Part shown: positions 9,709 to 19,068 of the stretch, piece after piece
How positions within the stretch are numbered: position 1 is the first letter of the stretch
Layout: each line of letters opens with the position of its first letter
Assembly: GCF_023715485.1 (NCBI RefSeq)
Contig: NZ_JAMBOF010000024.1
Coordinates: forward strand, 1 to 57,654
Length of the DNA: 57,654 nucleotides
DNA from: Mesobacillus subterraneus
GTDB lineage: Bacteria; Bacillota; Bacilli; Bacillales; Cytobacillaceae
Direction: 5' to 3'
Translations under genes and position numbers: made by a program
Notes under the pieces: model-generated
The model's database searches: none
What the model saw: the letters and a program-made list of their open reading frames with translations, nothing else
Told to the model about the DNA's origin: nothing

Positions 9709-10593
9709 TTATTGCTTCTCGCTGTCACCATAAAACCAGCTTACTTCCGCGTCATTCCAAAAAGCCCGTGCAGAGACCGGGATGTCCATTTGCTCGAGAG
9801 CGATCTGTCTGCGGATTTGATTTTTCACTTCTTCAAAAGCATATTTCTTCCCTTCAAGTCTTTCGTGAAGGTAAATGATCGCATAGCCATTCTCTACTTT
9901 GACTGGACCTGTCCACTCTTCAGGTTTCAGCGATTTCGCCGCCTCGACAACCTGAGGAGCCACCAGTTCATCTTCTTCATTGATGAATCCGATATCTCCA
10001 CCCTGGTTAGCAGAAAATTCATCGGTCGATCGCTCCATCGCCATCGCAGCAAAACTCGATCCTTCCTTCAGTTCTTTCACAGCTGAGTCAGCCTCTTTTT
10101 TCGTTTCGACAACTATTTGCGAAAGAAGATAGGATGCCGGAATATCAAACAAGCTATTATTTTGTTCATAATATGCCTTCATATCCTCTTCCGACACTTT
10201 TACATCCTTTGTTAAAAGTTCTTCGAGCAGAAGGCTGTATTTGATTTGCTGCTTCCATTTATCTTCGGTTTTAGGTCCATTGCCTGCGGAAGAATACATC
10301 GCTTTATAAATGGTCAGTTCCCGATCGACCGCCTTGTCTGACACCTTGATATCGTAGTCGTCAGCCATTTGCTTGACTACTTCCTGGTCAATCAGATCCC
10401 TGAGCGTTTCTTCCCCGTATCTTTCTTCTAGCTCGGTAAGCCATTCCTGCCGGGAAATCGTTTCCCTGCCAATCTCCGCAACCGATTCTTTATTCCCTTC
10501 AAGGAAGGCAGGTTTGACTAGCAGCAGCACGAGCGTTATGACATTCAACATGGCCAACCCGGCAATCACATACCAAAGCTGCTTTTTTTCCAC
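9709..10593 (-). CDS. yacD: Membrane-anchored PpiC-type peptidyl-prolyl isomerase (YacD)
   Basis: Likely extracytoplasmic foldase related to PrsA. There is an uncleaved-looking signal anchor at residues 7-27 and no lipobox cysteine, unlike PrsA. The N-terminal SurA/PrsA-like helical region is followed by a PpiC rotamase domain at about 150-245 (FAAMAMERSTDEFSANQGGD is typical). It is 294 residues long. The GTG at 10593 has GGGGGAAGAG upstream. It directly follows hslO (22-base gap), so the two are probably co-transcribed. Its substrates are unknown. Confidence 0.88.
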   Translation of the reverse strand: MEKKQLWYVIAGLAMLNVITLVLLLVKPAFLEGNKESVAEIGRETISRQEWLTELEERYGEETLRDLIDQEVVKQMADDYDIKVSDKAVDRELTIYKAMYSSAGNGPKTEDKWKQQIKYSLLLEELLTKDVKVSEEDMKAYYEQNNSLFDIPASYLLSQIVVETKKEADSAVKELKEGSSFAAMAMERSTDEFSANQGGDIGFINEEDELVAPQVVEAAKSLKPEEWTGPVKVENGYAIIYLHERLEGKKYAFEEVKNQIRRQIALEQMDIPVSARAFWNDAEVSWFYGDSEKQ

Positions 10594-10614
10594 TTCTCTT
10601 CCCCCAGAAACTGC

Positions 10615-11493
10615 TTATTTTGCTTCTTTCTCCATCTCTTCCAGTTCTTCTTTTGTAAATAGGTATTTTTCATTGCAAAAATGACAGTGAGCTTCTGCCT
10701 GGCCGTCTGTTTCAATCATATCTTGAAGTTCTGCAGACCCAAGACTGATCAACGCAGTATGGAAGCGTTCTTTAGAACAATTGCACTCAAATGACACTGG
10801 CACCGTTTCTAGCACCTTAACATTTTCTTTGCCTAATAATTCTTCCAGCAATTCTTCAGGAGACAACCCTTTATCAATCAATTTAGACACCGGGGGAATT
10901 TCCTTTAATCGATTTTCAATAAACGCAATGGTCTCATCCTTTGTTCCCGGCATCAATTGAATGATAAAACCGCCTGCAGCTTTAATGGAATTATCAGGAT
11001 TAACGAGAACGCCAACACCAACCGAAGAAGGAACTTGTTCCGATGTCACGAAATAATAAGTGAAATCCTCGCCTAACTCACCGGAAATCAACGGCACCTG
11101 CCCTGTAAAATAATCACGCATCCCAATATCTTTTACAACTGAAAGGGTGCCGTCTGTTCCAACACCTCTTCTTACATCCAGCTTTCCATGCTCATTTAAA
11201 TCAAAGTGGACATGAGGGTTCGTTACATACCCTCTTACTTCTCCACGCGCATTGCTATCAACCAGAATAGGCCCTAAGGGTCCCCCACCTGCAATCTTAA
11301 TGGTTAGTTTCTCATCACCTTTAAGCATGGCACCCATCATCAAACCGGCACTCATGGATCGGCCTAGAGCCGCGGAGGCAACCGGCCATGTATAATGGCG
11401 GCGCTGTGCCTCTCCTACCGTTTCTGTACTTTTGACTGCATAAGCCCTAATCTGCCCATTAAAGGCAAGAGCCTTAACTAAATAATCGCTCAT
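10615..11493 (-). CDS. hslO: Redox-regulated chaperone Hsp33
   Basis: Cytoplasmic holdase activated when its zinc-binding cysteines are oxidised. Full length at 292 residues. The four C-terminal cysteines are present as CxC (237, 239) and CxxC (270, 273). The N-terminal core has [21 protein letters not shown] and the [14 protein letters not shown] region. The ATG has GGGAG eight bases upstream. It lies between coaX and yacD as in B. subtilis. The 138-base gap to coaX contains a family 3 repeat end. Confidence 0.95.
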   Translation of the reverse strand: MSDYLVKALAFNGQIRAYAVKSTETVGEAQRRHYTWPVASAALGRSMSAGLMMGAMLKGDEKLTIKIAGGGPLGPILVDSNARGEVRGYVTNPHVHFDLNEHGKLDVRRGVGTDGTLSVVKDIGMRDYFTGQVPLISGELGEDFTYYFVTSEQVPSSVGVGVLVNPDNSIKAAGGFIIQLMPGTKDETIAFIENRLKEIPPVSKLIDKGLSPEELLEELLGKENVKVLETVPVSFECNCSKERFHTALISLGSAELQDMIETDGQAEAHCHFCNEKYLFTKEELEEMEKEAK

Positions 11494-11545
11494 TATTCTA
11501 CTCCCTTCGTGCTGTTAAAAGCTATAATCGGATAGATAGTTTTTT

Positions 11546-11631
11546 TACATTAGCTCTTTTCGTAAACTTCGCCCTTCCCTAAAGGTTCAAATCGTCATTA
11601 AGGAAGCGTAAAAATCTCGGCAAGAGCTAGT
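11546..11631 (+). repeat. Repeat-like end, GCTCTTTTCGTAAAC family (copy b)
   Basis: The gap upstream of hslO starts with TTAGCTCTTTTCGTAAAC and closes with GCAAGAGCTA, giving a short terminal inverted repeat (TAGCTCTT / AAGAGCTA) around 80 bases of non-coding sequence. It resembles the family 3 ends at 3377 and 28858. No target duplication is visible. Boundaries are approximate. Confidence 0.45.
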
Positions 11632-12408
11632 CTAAATGTTTTTTTCCATATTACGCTTATAGATAAGCTGCAGACCTTTTAGTGTTAAAAATGGGTCGAC
11701 GACATCAATTACCTTCGATTCCTGGGCAATCAGGTTTGCCAGCCCGCCCGTCGCAATCACCTTGGCAGGAACTGCACTCTTATCTTTCATCCGTTTAACT
11801 ATTCCCTCTACCTGTCCAACATATCCATATAAGATGCCTGCTTGCATCGCTGAAACTGTATTTTTGCCGATCACATCATCCGGTCTGCTGATTTCGATCC
11901 TCGGCAGTTTGGCAGCCCTTGAATAGAGGGCTTCCGTGGATATGCTGATTCCAGGGGCAATCGCACCACCCATGTATTGGTTATGGTCATTGATGTAGCA
12001 ATAGGTTGTTGCGGTTCCAAAATCAACGATGATCAGCGGGCTGCCATACTCATGGATGGCCGCGACAGCATTGACAATTCGGTCAGCACCGACTTCCCTC
12101 GGGTTTTCATATTTTATGTCGAGACCTGTCTTAATGCCAGGGCCTACTACTAAAGGCTTGATATGGAAGTACTTTTGGCACATTCTCTCTAGTGAGAACA
12201 TGATTGGCGGAACAACCGAAGAAATGATGATTCCATCTATATCTGAAAAAGAAAGCTGGACATGGTCAAAAAGATTTTTGATGATCATGCCAAATTCGTC
12301 TTCTGTTCTGTGGCGGTTTGTCTCTACTCTCCAATGGTGTTTTAACTCTTCCTGGTCATAAACACCTAACACGATATTTGTATTGCCGACGTCAAAAACA
12401 AAAATCAA
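11632..12408 (-). CDS. coaX: Pantothenate kinase, type III
   Basis: Phosphorylates pantothenate, the first committed step of coenzyme A synthesis; this class needs a monovalent cation. Phosphate-binding DVGNTN (about 6-11), [15 protein letters not shown] and VDFGTATT are intact. The frame is open 17 codons further upstream, but the TTG at 12408 has GGTGAG five bases before it and gives exactly 258 residues, the B. subtilis length. It lies between ftsH and hslO as in B. subtilis, with an independent gap on each side. Confidence 0.93.
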   Translation of the reverse strand: MIFVFDVGNTNIVLGVYDQEELKHHWRVETNRHRTEDEFGMIIKNLFDHVQLSFSDIDGIIISSVVPPIMFSLERMCQKYFHIKPLVVGPGIKTGLDIKYENPREVGADRIVNAVAAIHEYGSPLIIVDFGTATTYCYINDHNQYMGGAIAPGISISTEALYSRAAKLPRIEISRPDDVIGKNTVSAMQAGILYGYVGQVEGIVKRMKDKSAVPAKVIATGGLANLIAQESKVIDVVDPFLTLKGLQLIYKRNMEKNI

Positions 12409-12513
12409 GCTACTCACCAACTTATCAATAGTTTTCTGAATCAATACTGCAAATATCATAACATAATCACTAGAAATTCACTAAATAAAGTCAATCCTGA
12501 AAAGACGGCGCAT

Positions 12514-12594
12514 AAGAAAAGCGCAAGCGCCTTGATCAGCCCCTACAAGCGCTAGAGCTGGACATTTCTCGGAATGAAATTTTATACTTTCTTA
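12514..12594 (+). repeat. Palindromic repeat family 1, copy R2 (centre deleted)
   Basis: Begins AAGAAAAGCGCAAGCGCC and ends ATTTTATACTTTCTTA. Compared with full copies, the central GATGAAGTC...GACTTCAT hairpin is missing and the arms join as GACAAGCGCT-like sequence to GAGCTGGACA. The MITE at 12601 is inserted immediately next to its right end. Confidence 0.8.
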
Positions 12595-12600
12595 AATCAA

Positions 12601-12847
12601 GGCTCTGTTAAAGCCTAATGTTGTTTTTAATACCTGTTGATTGTAGTGGAAGGCGCGTAGACTCCTCCGAAAATGCTAACGCATTTCCATCGTGCGTGGG
12701 CAGGTTCGAGGAAGCTCAATCAATGTCCTGCGGGCTTAGCTGGTCAGATGAGACCCCGCAGGAGCGAAGCGACGAGGAGGCTCAGCGCCAGCCCCGCGGA
12801 AAGCGAAGCGCCTGGAACGAAAATCAACAGCCTAGTTTAACAGAGCC
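12601..12847 (+). mobile_element. Non-autonomous foldback element (MITE), copy 1, 247 bp
   Basis: Bounded by perfect 12-base inverted repeats GGCTCTGTTAAA...TTTAACAGAGCC and flanked by an exact 8-bp direct repeat TAAATCAA (12593-12600 and 12848-12855), a target-site duplication. The inner ends also fold on each other (TGTTGATT...GGAAGGCGC with GCGCCTGGAACG...CAACA). Internal hairpins include GAAAATGC / GCATTTCC. No credible protein is encoded. The GGCTCT ends and 8-bp duplication resemble ISL3-family transposition, an inference only. It sits 3' of the ftsH terminator. Confidence 0.9.
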
Positions 12848-12858
12848 TAAATCAAAAT

Positions 12859-12888
12859 AAGCAGGTACCCTCAAGAGGGTACCTGCTT
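12859..12888 (-). terminator. Terminator after ftsH
   Basis: A perfect 14-bp stem (AAGCAGGTACCCTC with its complement) and TTGA loop, followed on the minus strand by TATTTT. The MITE target duplication begins a few bases beyond the T tract. Confidence 0.9.
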
Positions 12889-12896
12889 CATGTAAT

Positions 12897-14867
12897 CTAT
12901 TCTTTTGGATTTTCGTCAATTGCCTTCGGATCTTCGATGATTGAGTCGATTTTCTTATCAGTCTCTTCGATCGCAGGCATTTCATCCTTTTTCGTGTTGA
13001 TCGTCACTTTCATGTCATCCTTGGCAATGCTGACACTGCGGTCAGGAAGACGTCCGTGATCCACTAAATGCTTGATTTGTTCTGCATCAAGAGTCTCAAT
13101 CTCTAACAATGTGTTCGCGATCAAGTCTAACTTATCGCGATGCTCTGTAAGAAGTTTTTTCGCTCTTTCATAGCTTTGTTTGATAATGCTCTGAATTTCA
13201 AGATCGATTTCATACGCAATCGCGTCAGAGTAATTTTGGTCATTGTTCAGGTCACGGCCAAGGAACACCTGTCCCTGTGCCTGGCCAAACTGCATAGGTC
13301 CCAGTTTGTCGCTCATACCGAACTCAGTCACCATTTTTCTGGCAATGCCAGTTGCGCGCTGGAAGTCGTTATGTGCACCCGTGCTCACTTCGCCAAAGAC
13401 GATTTCTTCAGCAACACGGCCGCCAAGCAGGCCGGTAATCTTATCAAGAAGCTCTGGCTTTGTCATGAAGTAGCGATCTTCCTTCGGAAGCATGACAGCA
13501 TAACCGCCCGCCTGTCCGCGAGGTACAATCGTTACCTTGTGAACCATTTCTGCCTCATCAAGGACAACCCCGATGACTGTATGGCCAGCTTCATGGAAAG
13601 CAACTATATTTCGTTCTTTTTTGGAAATGACACGGCTCTTTTTAGCAGGTCCGGCAATAACACGGTCTGTAGCCTCATCAAGATCGAGCATGTCAATTTT
13701 CTTCTTGTTTCTCCGTGCTGCAACGAGTGCAGCTTCGTTTAACAAGTTCTCAAGATCCGCACCAGAGAATCCTGGAGTACGTGCAGCAATACTCTTCAAG
13801 TTAACTGATTCATCTAGCGGCTTGTTTCTTGCATGGACTTTCAGAACAGCTTCACGGCCTGTTACATCCGGGCGGTCCACTGTGATCTGGCGGTCAAAAC
13901 GTCCTGGACGCAGCAATGCAGGGTCAAGGATGTCCGGGCGGTTAGTGGCGGCAACGATAATGATACCTTCGTTCGCACCGAAACCGTCCATTTCAACAAG
14001 AAGCTGGTTAAGCGTCTGCTCACGCTCATCGTGCCCTCCGCCAAGTCCAGCGCCACGCTGGCGGCCAACAGCATCGATTTCATCTATAAAAATGATACAT
14101 GGAGCATTCTTTTTAGCTGTTTCAAATAAATCACGTACACGAGACGCACCGACACCGACAAACATTTCAACGAAGTCGGAACCACTGATCGAGAAGAACG
14201 GTACGCCCGCTTCCCCTGCAACAGCACGTGCAAGCAATGTTTTACCTGTTCCCGGAGGTCCGACCAAAAGTACTCCTTTTGGAATGCGCGCTCCAAGTTC
14301 AGCGAATTTGCGTGGATCTTTAAGGAACTCAACTACCTCGACAAGCTCTTGCTTCTCTTCATCTGCGCCCGCCACGTCTTTAAAGCGGACTTTCTTCTTT
14401 TCTTCGTTATAAAGCTTTGCTTTGCTCTTTCCGAAGTTCATAACACGGCTTCCGCCGCCCTGTGCCTGGTTTAATAAGAAGAAGAACAGGATGAAAATGA
14501 TAATGAACGGAATAATGGACGTAAAGAACGTTACCCATCCGCTTGTTTCCTTAGCTGGTTTAATCTCTACGTCTGCTTGAGCAGCCGTTTCTTCAATGCG
14601 GCTCAGGGTATCTGGATTGTTCCAGACATAAGTAATGAACCCTTTTCCTTCTTCTTGCCCTTTAAGCTGGCCTCTTACCTCATACACCCCTCGCTCAGGC
14701 TGTAATGAAAGGTCTCCCTCAACATTGCCTGCTTCCAGTTCCTGCATGAATTTATCGTAAGAGATTTGTTCTGTCGGCTGGTTATTGCCGTTAAAGAAGC
14801 TCACTACTCCGATAATGACTAAAAATATCAATAAATAAAAGATGGTATTACGGAATATCCGATTCAT
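12897..14867 (-). CDS. ftsH: ATP-dependent zinc metalloprotease FtsH
   Basis: Membrane-bound AAA protease that degrades membrane and short-lived regulatory proteins; in B. subtilis it is needed for sporulation, where it acts on Spo0E and SpoVM. Two membrane segments (about 8-25 and 113-133) flank an extracellular loop. Then come the AAA module, with Walker A GPPGTGKT (203-210) and Walker B IIFIDEID (258-264), the second region of homology (ATNRPD...RPGRFDR), and the zinc motif HEAGH (425-429). It is 656 residues long. The ATG has GGAGGTAAGGG upstream, and a promoter lies at 14904-14933. Confidence 0.98.
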   Translation of the reverse strand: MNRIFRNTIFYLLIFLVIIGVVSFFNGNNQPTEQISYDKFMQELEAGNVEGDLSLQPERGVYEVRGQLKGQEEGKGFITYVWNNPDTLSRIEETAAQADVEIKPAKETSGWVTFFTSIIPFIIIFILFFFLLNQAQGGGSRVMNFGKSKAKLYNEEKKKVRFKDVAGADEEKQELVEVVEFLKDPRKFAELGARIPKGVLLVGPPGTGKTLLARAVAGEAGVPFFSISGSDFVEMFVGVGASRVRDLFETAKKNAPCIIFIDEIDAVGRQRGAGLGGGHDEREQTLNQLLVEMDGFGANEGIIIVAATNRPDILDPALLRPGRFDRQITVDRPDVTGREAVLKVHARNKPLDESVNLKSIAARTPGFSGADLENLLNEAALVAARRNKKKIDMLDLDEATDRVIAGPAKKSRVISKKERNIVAFHEAGHTVIGVVLDEAEMVHKVTIVPRGQAGGYAVMLPKEDRYFMTKPELLDKITGLLGGRVAEEIVFGEVSTGAHNDFQRATGIARKMVTEFGMSDKLGPMQFGQAQGQVFLGRDLNNDQNYSDAIAYEIDLEIQSIIKQSYERAKKLLTEHRDKLDLIANTLLEIETLDAEQIKHLVDHGRLPDRSVSIAKDDMKVTINTKKDEMPAIEETDKKIDSIIEDPKAIDENPKE

Positions 14868-14903
14868 CCCTTACCTCCTCCCACGGTAGACAAACTATAT
14901 TAA

Positions 14904-14933
14904 ATAGTATCATAGCAAATTATGCTAATACAA
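14904..14933 (-). promoter_or_regulatory. ftsH promoter (sigma-A)
   Basis: On the minus strand, -35 TTGTAT (14928-14933), an 18-bp spacer ending TGA, and -10 TACTAT (14904-14909). This gives ftsH a start of its own, independent of hpt. Confidence 0.6.
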
Positions 14934-14985
14934 GAAATTAACATTCAGAATATTTTGCAGTTATTCAAAATGGATTTCTAACCGT

Positions 14986-15525
14986 TTATTTTGTATAGAC
15001 TTCTGGCTTCAATACTCCAATGTATGGCAGGTTGCGATACTTCTCAGCATAATCAAGGCCATACCCGACTACAAACTCATCCGGAACGATGAAGCCAACA
15101 TAGTCCGCCTGGATATCAGCTTTTCTTCCTGTCGGTTTATCCAATAGCGTTACAATCTTGATTGACTTCGCCTTGCGGTATCTGAAAAGCTCTACAAGGT
15201 AGCTCAGCGTCAATCCGCTGTCGATTATGTCTTCAATGATCAGGATGTCTCTTCCTTCTACAGAAGTATCTAAATCCTTCAAGATTTTAACCTCACCAGA
15301 TGATACAGTGGAGTTGCCGTAGCTTGACACGTCCATAAAGTCCATTTCAAGATACGCGTCGATCCGCTTTAATAAATCACCCATAAAAGGCATGGCGCCT
15401 TTTAGGACTCCGATCGCAAGCGGAAAGCGGTCCTTGTATTCCTCAGTTAACTGAGCCGCCAGCTGCTTTGTTTTTTCCTGTAGTTCTTCTTCTGTAAATA
15501 ATACCTTTTCAATATCATTTTTCAT
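14986..15525 (-). CDS. hpt: Hypoxanthine-guanine phosphoribosyltransferase
   Basis: Salvages hypoxanthine and guanine to IMP and GMP using PRPP. The PRPP-binding loop [13 protein letters not shown] is at 94-106; [12 protein letters not shown] and [18 protein letters not shown] complete the active site. It is 179 residues long. The ATG is preceded by CAGGGGGC. The gap to tilS is 24 bases and the order tilS-hpt-ftsH is as in B. subtilis, where TilS and HprT have been reported to interact in controlling ftsH. Confidence 0.96.
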   Translation of the reverse strand: MKNDIEKVLFTEEELQEKTKQLAAQLTEEYKDRFPLAIGVLKGAMPFMGDLLKRIDAYLEMDFMDVSSYGNSTVSSGEVKILKDLDTSVEGRDILIIEDIIDSGLTLSYLVELFRYRKAKSIKIVTLLDKPTGRKADIQADYVGFIVPDEFVVGYGLDYAEKYRNLPYIGVLKPEVYTK

Positions 15526-15549
15526 GATTATTGTGCCCCCTGGAAGATA

Positions 15550-16938
15550 TCAATGCTTTATATAAGTTAATAGTAATAACCTGTTACCCTCTTTGCTTGC
15601 TTCATGGTGCGATTTTTTCAAACCCGGAAGCCAGAGTATGATGCCTTCCCGGTCGGTTATAACCGGCCATTCATCCCTTTGTGCCAAAGGGATCTTTAAA
15701 TCGATAAAGATATCCTTTACCTTCTTAGAACCCGCCATCCCTTTCAACGTCATTCGGTCGCCATTTTGCCTCGTCCGGACGAACAATGGAACCCCTGATT
15801 GCTCCAGGTCAACGATGAACTGGTCTTTAGATGCAAATCTTCCATGAACATCATTGAGCAATTGGGCCTCAATCACATCACCATTCGGCAATATTACCTG
15901 ATCTGTTCCAGATAGTTCGAAACAATAGCTATGCCTTTCAGGTGGATTCAGTTGAAAGTGGCAATTTCCATACGATCGTATGATTCTTAAACCGCTGGGG
16001 AAATCGAGTGTTCCTGATGGATGGGGATTGCGAATTATTGAAAATATTTTTTCAATATGTATAGCGGAAAGAGAAGCAGGTCGCTCTTTGTAAAGATAAT
16101 TTAATATTAGTTTAATCCCTCTCCTTTGTAAAGGCATTGGCATTGCCCGAAAGGAACTAATATCAATTGTTATCTCACCGGCCTCTTTCATCATTACTTT
16201 ATTCAATTTTTCGGTTGTTAATTCAATAAGATATTCTTCATCCATCTGCAGATCGTCGCTGAATCGCTGGAAGTGCTCATGTACAGCTGGATTCTCTTCT
16301 TTTAGGAACGGCAAAATAGTTTTCCTGAAACGGTTCCTGCTGTAGTATTCCTTATCATTGCTGGGATCTATTCGCGGTGTGAGCAGATTTGCTGCACAAT
16401 AATCTCCCAGATCCTCTTTTGTCAGACAGAGAAAAGGACGGAAGAGTATATATTCCCCAAAACTACGTGAAAAAGGAATTCCAGCCCGGGCCTTTCCTGA
16501 ACTGCCCCTAGTCAGCCTCATCAAAACCGTCTCTATCTGGTCATCGCCATGGTGCCCCAGTGCGAGATATTGCAGACCATGACTTTTCATTACTTCCCCG
16601 TAAAAGCGGTAGCGGCAATCACGGGCAGCCTGTTGCGAGCTCAAGCCTGTCTTGCCCATATATTCCGGGACATCCACTCTTTTCATTTCGAAGGGAATTT
16701 GGCGTTCTTCACAAAACCCTTTTACAAAAAGAGCGTCTTGATAGGACTCGTCTCCACGGAACATATGATCAACGTGGACAGCCACTAACTTCAGGGAGCG
16801 ATTCTCCCGCTGCTCCCATAAATAATGAAGCAGCGCAAGTGAATCCGGACCTCCTGATACTCCTACTGCAATCGCTTTGTTATTAAGCTGAAAAGCATGC
16901 CTCTCGAGAAAAGCATTCACCTTAGATTCGATCATCAT
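15550..16938 (-). CDS. tilS: tRNA(Ile)-lysidine synthetase
   Basis: Converts C34 of tRNA-Ile(CAU) to lysidine so that it reads AUA; usually essential. PP-loop ATPase motif SGGPDS at 28-33, HVDHMFRG and ALGHHGDDQIETVLMRL form the N-terminal domain; a TilS substrate domain and a C-terminal TilS_C domain (RQNGDRM...GSKKVKDIFIDLKIP) follow. It is 462 residues long. The first of two adjacent ATG codons has AAGG seven bases upstream. Confidence 0.95.
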   Translation of the reverse strand: MMIESKVNAFLERHAFQLNNKAIAVGVSGGPDSLALLHYLWEQRENRSLKLVAVHVDHMFRGDESYQDALFVKGFCEERQIPFEMKRVDVPEYMGKTGLSSQQAARDCRYRFYGEVMKSHGLQYLALGHHGDDQIETVLMRLTRGSSGKARAGIPFSRSFGEYILFRPFLCLTKEDLGDYCAANLLTPRIDPSNDKEYYSRNRFRKTILPFLKEENPAVHEHFQRFSDDLQMDEEYLIELTTEKLNKVMMKEAGEITIDISSFRAMPMPLQRRGIKLILNYLYKERPASLSAIHIEKIFSIIRNPHPSGTLDFPSGLRIIRSYGNCHFQLNPPERHSYCFELSGTDQVILPNGDVIEAQLLNDVHGRFASKDQFIVDLEQSGVPLFVRTRQNGDRMTLKGMAGSKKVKDIFIDLKIPLAQRDEWPVITDREGIILWLPGLKKSHHEASKEGNRLLLLTYIKH

Positions 16939-17124
16939 CGTACTTCCTTACAGGCATTGCCGGTTTAAGACTATACCCATGCCGGCAAGCGATTAATCTT
17001 CTAATTCAATCCGTTTGTTATTTTTCAGCTTAACACTTTTAAACCCTTATTATCAAAAAGAAACACGCATTTAAAAGAAACTATTCCTTTATTACGGAGC
17101 AAGCAGCAAAAGGTTTCAAAAAAA

Positions 17125-18204
17125 TTATGTTATTTGGCTATAAATATAAACAAAATATAAAACTGAGATGACGATGATAATGGTGACAGTTTCTAAAAGG
17201 GATGAACTCTTCTTACTTTTCTTCTTGTTGTAGCTATTCCTCGTTTGCCGTGCGGTTCCATTGGCTGCCATACTATGGCTCATCGGTGAATTTGCTGTTG
17301 ACCGCTGTTGCCCTTGTTTGCCTGTAGTCGTTCTTTGCTGTTGCCGCCCCTGGTTTCCTGATGTCGTTTTTTGCTGTTGCCTCCTGCTCCTTGAGTAAGT
17401 ATCTGGCTGGTGGATTTGTAATATTTCTTCCCGCATCTCCCTTGCGGAATGATATTTTCCTGTTAACGCGTTGAATATCACTGTTTCATATCTTTTCAGA
17501 TTAGGGCTTTGCTTTACTTTGCCAATGATTTCACCGATTCCGCCCGAAACTTTGTTGAACCTTTTTGGATATGCTGTGTTGACCATGATCATTCCAACCG
17601 CAAACAAATCATACCCTGGCTCTGCCTTTCGGCTGCCCAGCCCCCAATAGCCCCTGTCGAAAAACTCTGTGAACTCCTTGATGGAACGCCCTTGCAATGT
17701 TGTTCCTCCGACATCGATACAGCGAATCCTCGCAGGCGGCCCAGTCACGATTAAATTATCCGGCTTCAAGTCGCCAAACACCCAGCCGTTCTCATGCAAT
17801 AACTGCAGATCAGCCAAAAGCTGCAAAACCATGACTCCTGTCCAATCCGGTCCCTTTTGCTGCAAAAAAGTGAGGAAATCCGGTCCCTTGATGAATTCCA
17901 TTACGTAAAAGCTTACCATTTTCCCCGGCCGCTCCCAATCATCTACATCCAGCAAAGAAGGCCCGAGGGCAGATCCCTGGACCTTGGCAAAAGACTTTAA
18001 TACATTGACCTCCGAAGTAATCGACATTCCGTTGTCACTCATTTTCAACGCAACCTGAGAATTGTTGTACCTGGCCAGATAGACAATCCCATTCGCTCCA
18101 AAACCAAGCTCTTTAATAATCGTATAGCGATTGTGATGCCATTTCCCTTGAATGATCGTTCCGGGAATGACTTTACACAGATTCTTCAAAGAAGGATTCA
18201 TCAT
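17125..18204 (-). CDS. yabT: Sporulation Ser/Thr protein kinase YabT
   Basis: Hanks-type kinase with one C-terminal membrane segment (about 338-356) and no outside sensor domain. B. subtilis YabT is DNA-activated and phosphorylates RecA during spore development. Visible motifs are glycine loop GFGANGIVY, VALK lysine, catalytic GDLKPDN (GD in place of RD), and DVGG instead of DFG; the last two are usual for YabT. Residues 275-335 form a Gln/Arg/Thr-rich basic linker with two near-identical copies of QQQ(K/R)TT(S/T)G(N/K)QG. It overlaps yabS; the start among GTG-ATG-ATG is uncertain. Confidence 0.93.
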   Translation of the reverse strand: MMNPSLKNLCKVIPGTIIQGKWHHNRYTIIKELGFGANGIVYLARYNNSQVALKMSDNGMSITSEVNVLKSFAKVQGSALGPSLLDVDDWERPGKMVSFYVMEFIKGPDFLTFLQQKGPDWTGVMVLQLLADLQLLHENGWVFGDLKPDNLIVTGPPARIRCIDVGGTTLQGRSIKEFTEFFDRGYWGLGSRKAEPGYDLFAVGMIMVNTAYPKRFNKVSGGIGEIIGKVKQSPNLKRYETVIFNALTGKYHSAREMREEILQIHQPDTYSRSRRQQQKTTSGNQGRQQQRTTTGKQGQQRSTANSPMSHSMAANGTARQTRNSYNKKKSKKSSSLLETVTIIIVISVLYFVYIYSQIT

Positions 18205-18910
18205 CACGGGACAGAAGGCTCCTTAAAGATCGTTTTTTATTAAAATAGGATAATGCTTCGCGAAGGGCAGGTCCTGTTGGAGTTATTCCTCCAGTCGTCA
18301 GCTTGGCAAAAATGCTTGTCAATGACTCAAGCTTCGGTGTCCAGTCCAGCAATTTTTCGACATCATTTCGTTTCCCGGGAAATACAAACACCGAAAACCG
18401 ATTGTCTCCTGATCTGGCATTCAGGCTTAAACTCAGGTCCAGCAAGGCTTCTTTTACAGTAGGAAGCTTGTGCTTCATGCTCGCGCTCGTATCGACAAGA
18501 ATCAACACATCGAGCTCAACTGTCTCACCCAGCTCATCCACGACCTCCATGACTTCACCGCGCTGCTCAGGAGGCAGGTCCTCCACCGTTTTCCCACCGC
18601 CCAGGATTTGCTGGAGTTCCTTATTAACGACACCCTGGAGAGTCTGGGTCATCGCTTTCCTGGTTACCATCTGGACAGTCTGGGAAAGCTGCTGTGCATA
18701 GACAATTTGGCTCACACCCCCGCCCGAAAGCGCAATCCCTTCTATTTCTCTCATACCCTGGTCATCTATGACATCCTGCTCCATTACACCAATAACATTA
18801 ACCGTGATTCCTTGCTCCTTTGCCAACGCAGCCATTGCAATCGGGTCTTCTCCCTGGTTGGAACAGCCATCTGTGATGAGTAAAATTTGTTTGATTGTAC
18901 CTGTCTTCAT
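18173..18910 (-). CDS. yabS: von Willebrand factor A-domain protein YabS
   Basis: A 245-residue protein with two VWA-like segments: ILLITDGCSN at the N-terminus and a second with the MIDAS motif DTSAS (VLILVDTSASMK) near residue 145, followed by GITPTGPALREA. No signal peptide or membrane segment is evident. The ATG at 18910 has GGAGG seven bases upstream; the frame is open ten codons further. It overlaps yabT by about 30 bases and shares a sigma-F-like promoter with it. The molecular role is unknown; in B. subtilis it belongs to the sporulation-expressed yabS-yabT pair. Confidence 0.9.
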   Translation of the reverse strand: MKTGTIKQILLITDGCSNQGEDPIAMAALAKEQGITVNVIGVMEQDVIDDQGMREIEGIALSGGGVSQIVYAQQLSQTVQMVTRKAMTQTLQGVVNKELQQILGGGKTVEDLPPEQRGEVMEVVDELGETVELDVLILVDTSASMKHKLPTVKEALLDLSLSLNARSGDNRFSVFVFPGKRNDVEKLLDWTPKLESLTSIFAKLTTGGITPTGPALREALSYFNKKRSLRSLLSRDDESFFEESV

Positions 18911-19006
18911 GAAATCCCCTCCACATCCAGGCCATTTCATTCAATTTCTGTTTTACAAGATTCATAAACAGCAACTGTTGAGAAAAAGCCTTGATAAATT
19001 TGTTAC

Positions 19007-19036
19007 CATTTTCGACGAAGTAAGGAGGAAATATAC
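19007..19036 (-). promoter_or_regulatory. Candidate sigma-F promoter of yabS-yabT
   Basis: On the minus strand, GTATA (19032-19036), exactly 15 bases, then GTCGAAAATG (19007-19016). As I recall the sigma-F consensus, it is GYATA-N15-GGNRANANTW; the -10 differs at its second base, as does the fin promoter in this window. It predicts a leader of about 90 bases before yabS. Confidence 0.55.
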
Positions 19037-19068
19037 ATAAAGTAAATGCAGATTGCCCAAAATAACTG

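Noticed and set aside
12618-12860. 80-codon open frame inside the MITE
   Set aside because: It follows the GC-rich palindromic sequence of the element, has no ribosome site, and the corresponding frame in copy 2 is broken by the 36-base insertion.
13573-14412. 279-codon plus-strand open frame antisense to ftsH
   Set aside because: It mirrors the codon pattern of ftsH, is rich in Ser/Arg/Thr runs and has no family resemblance; it is a shadow frame.
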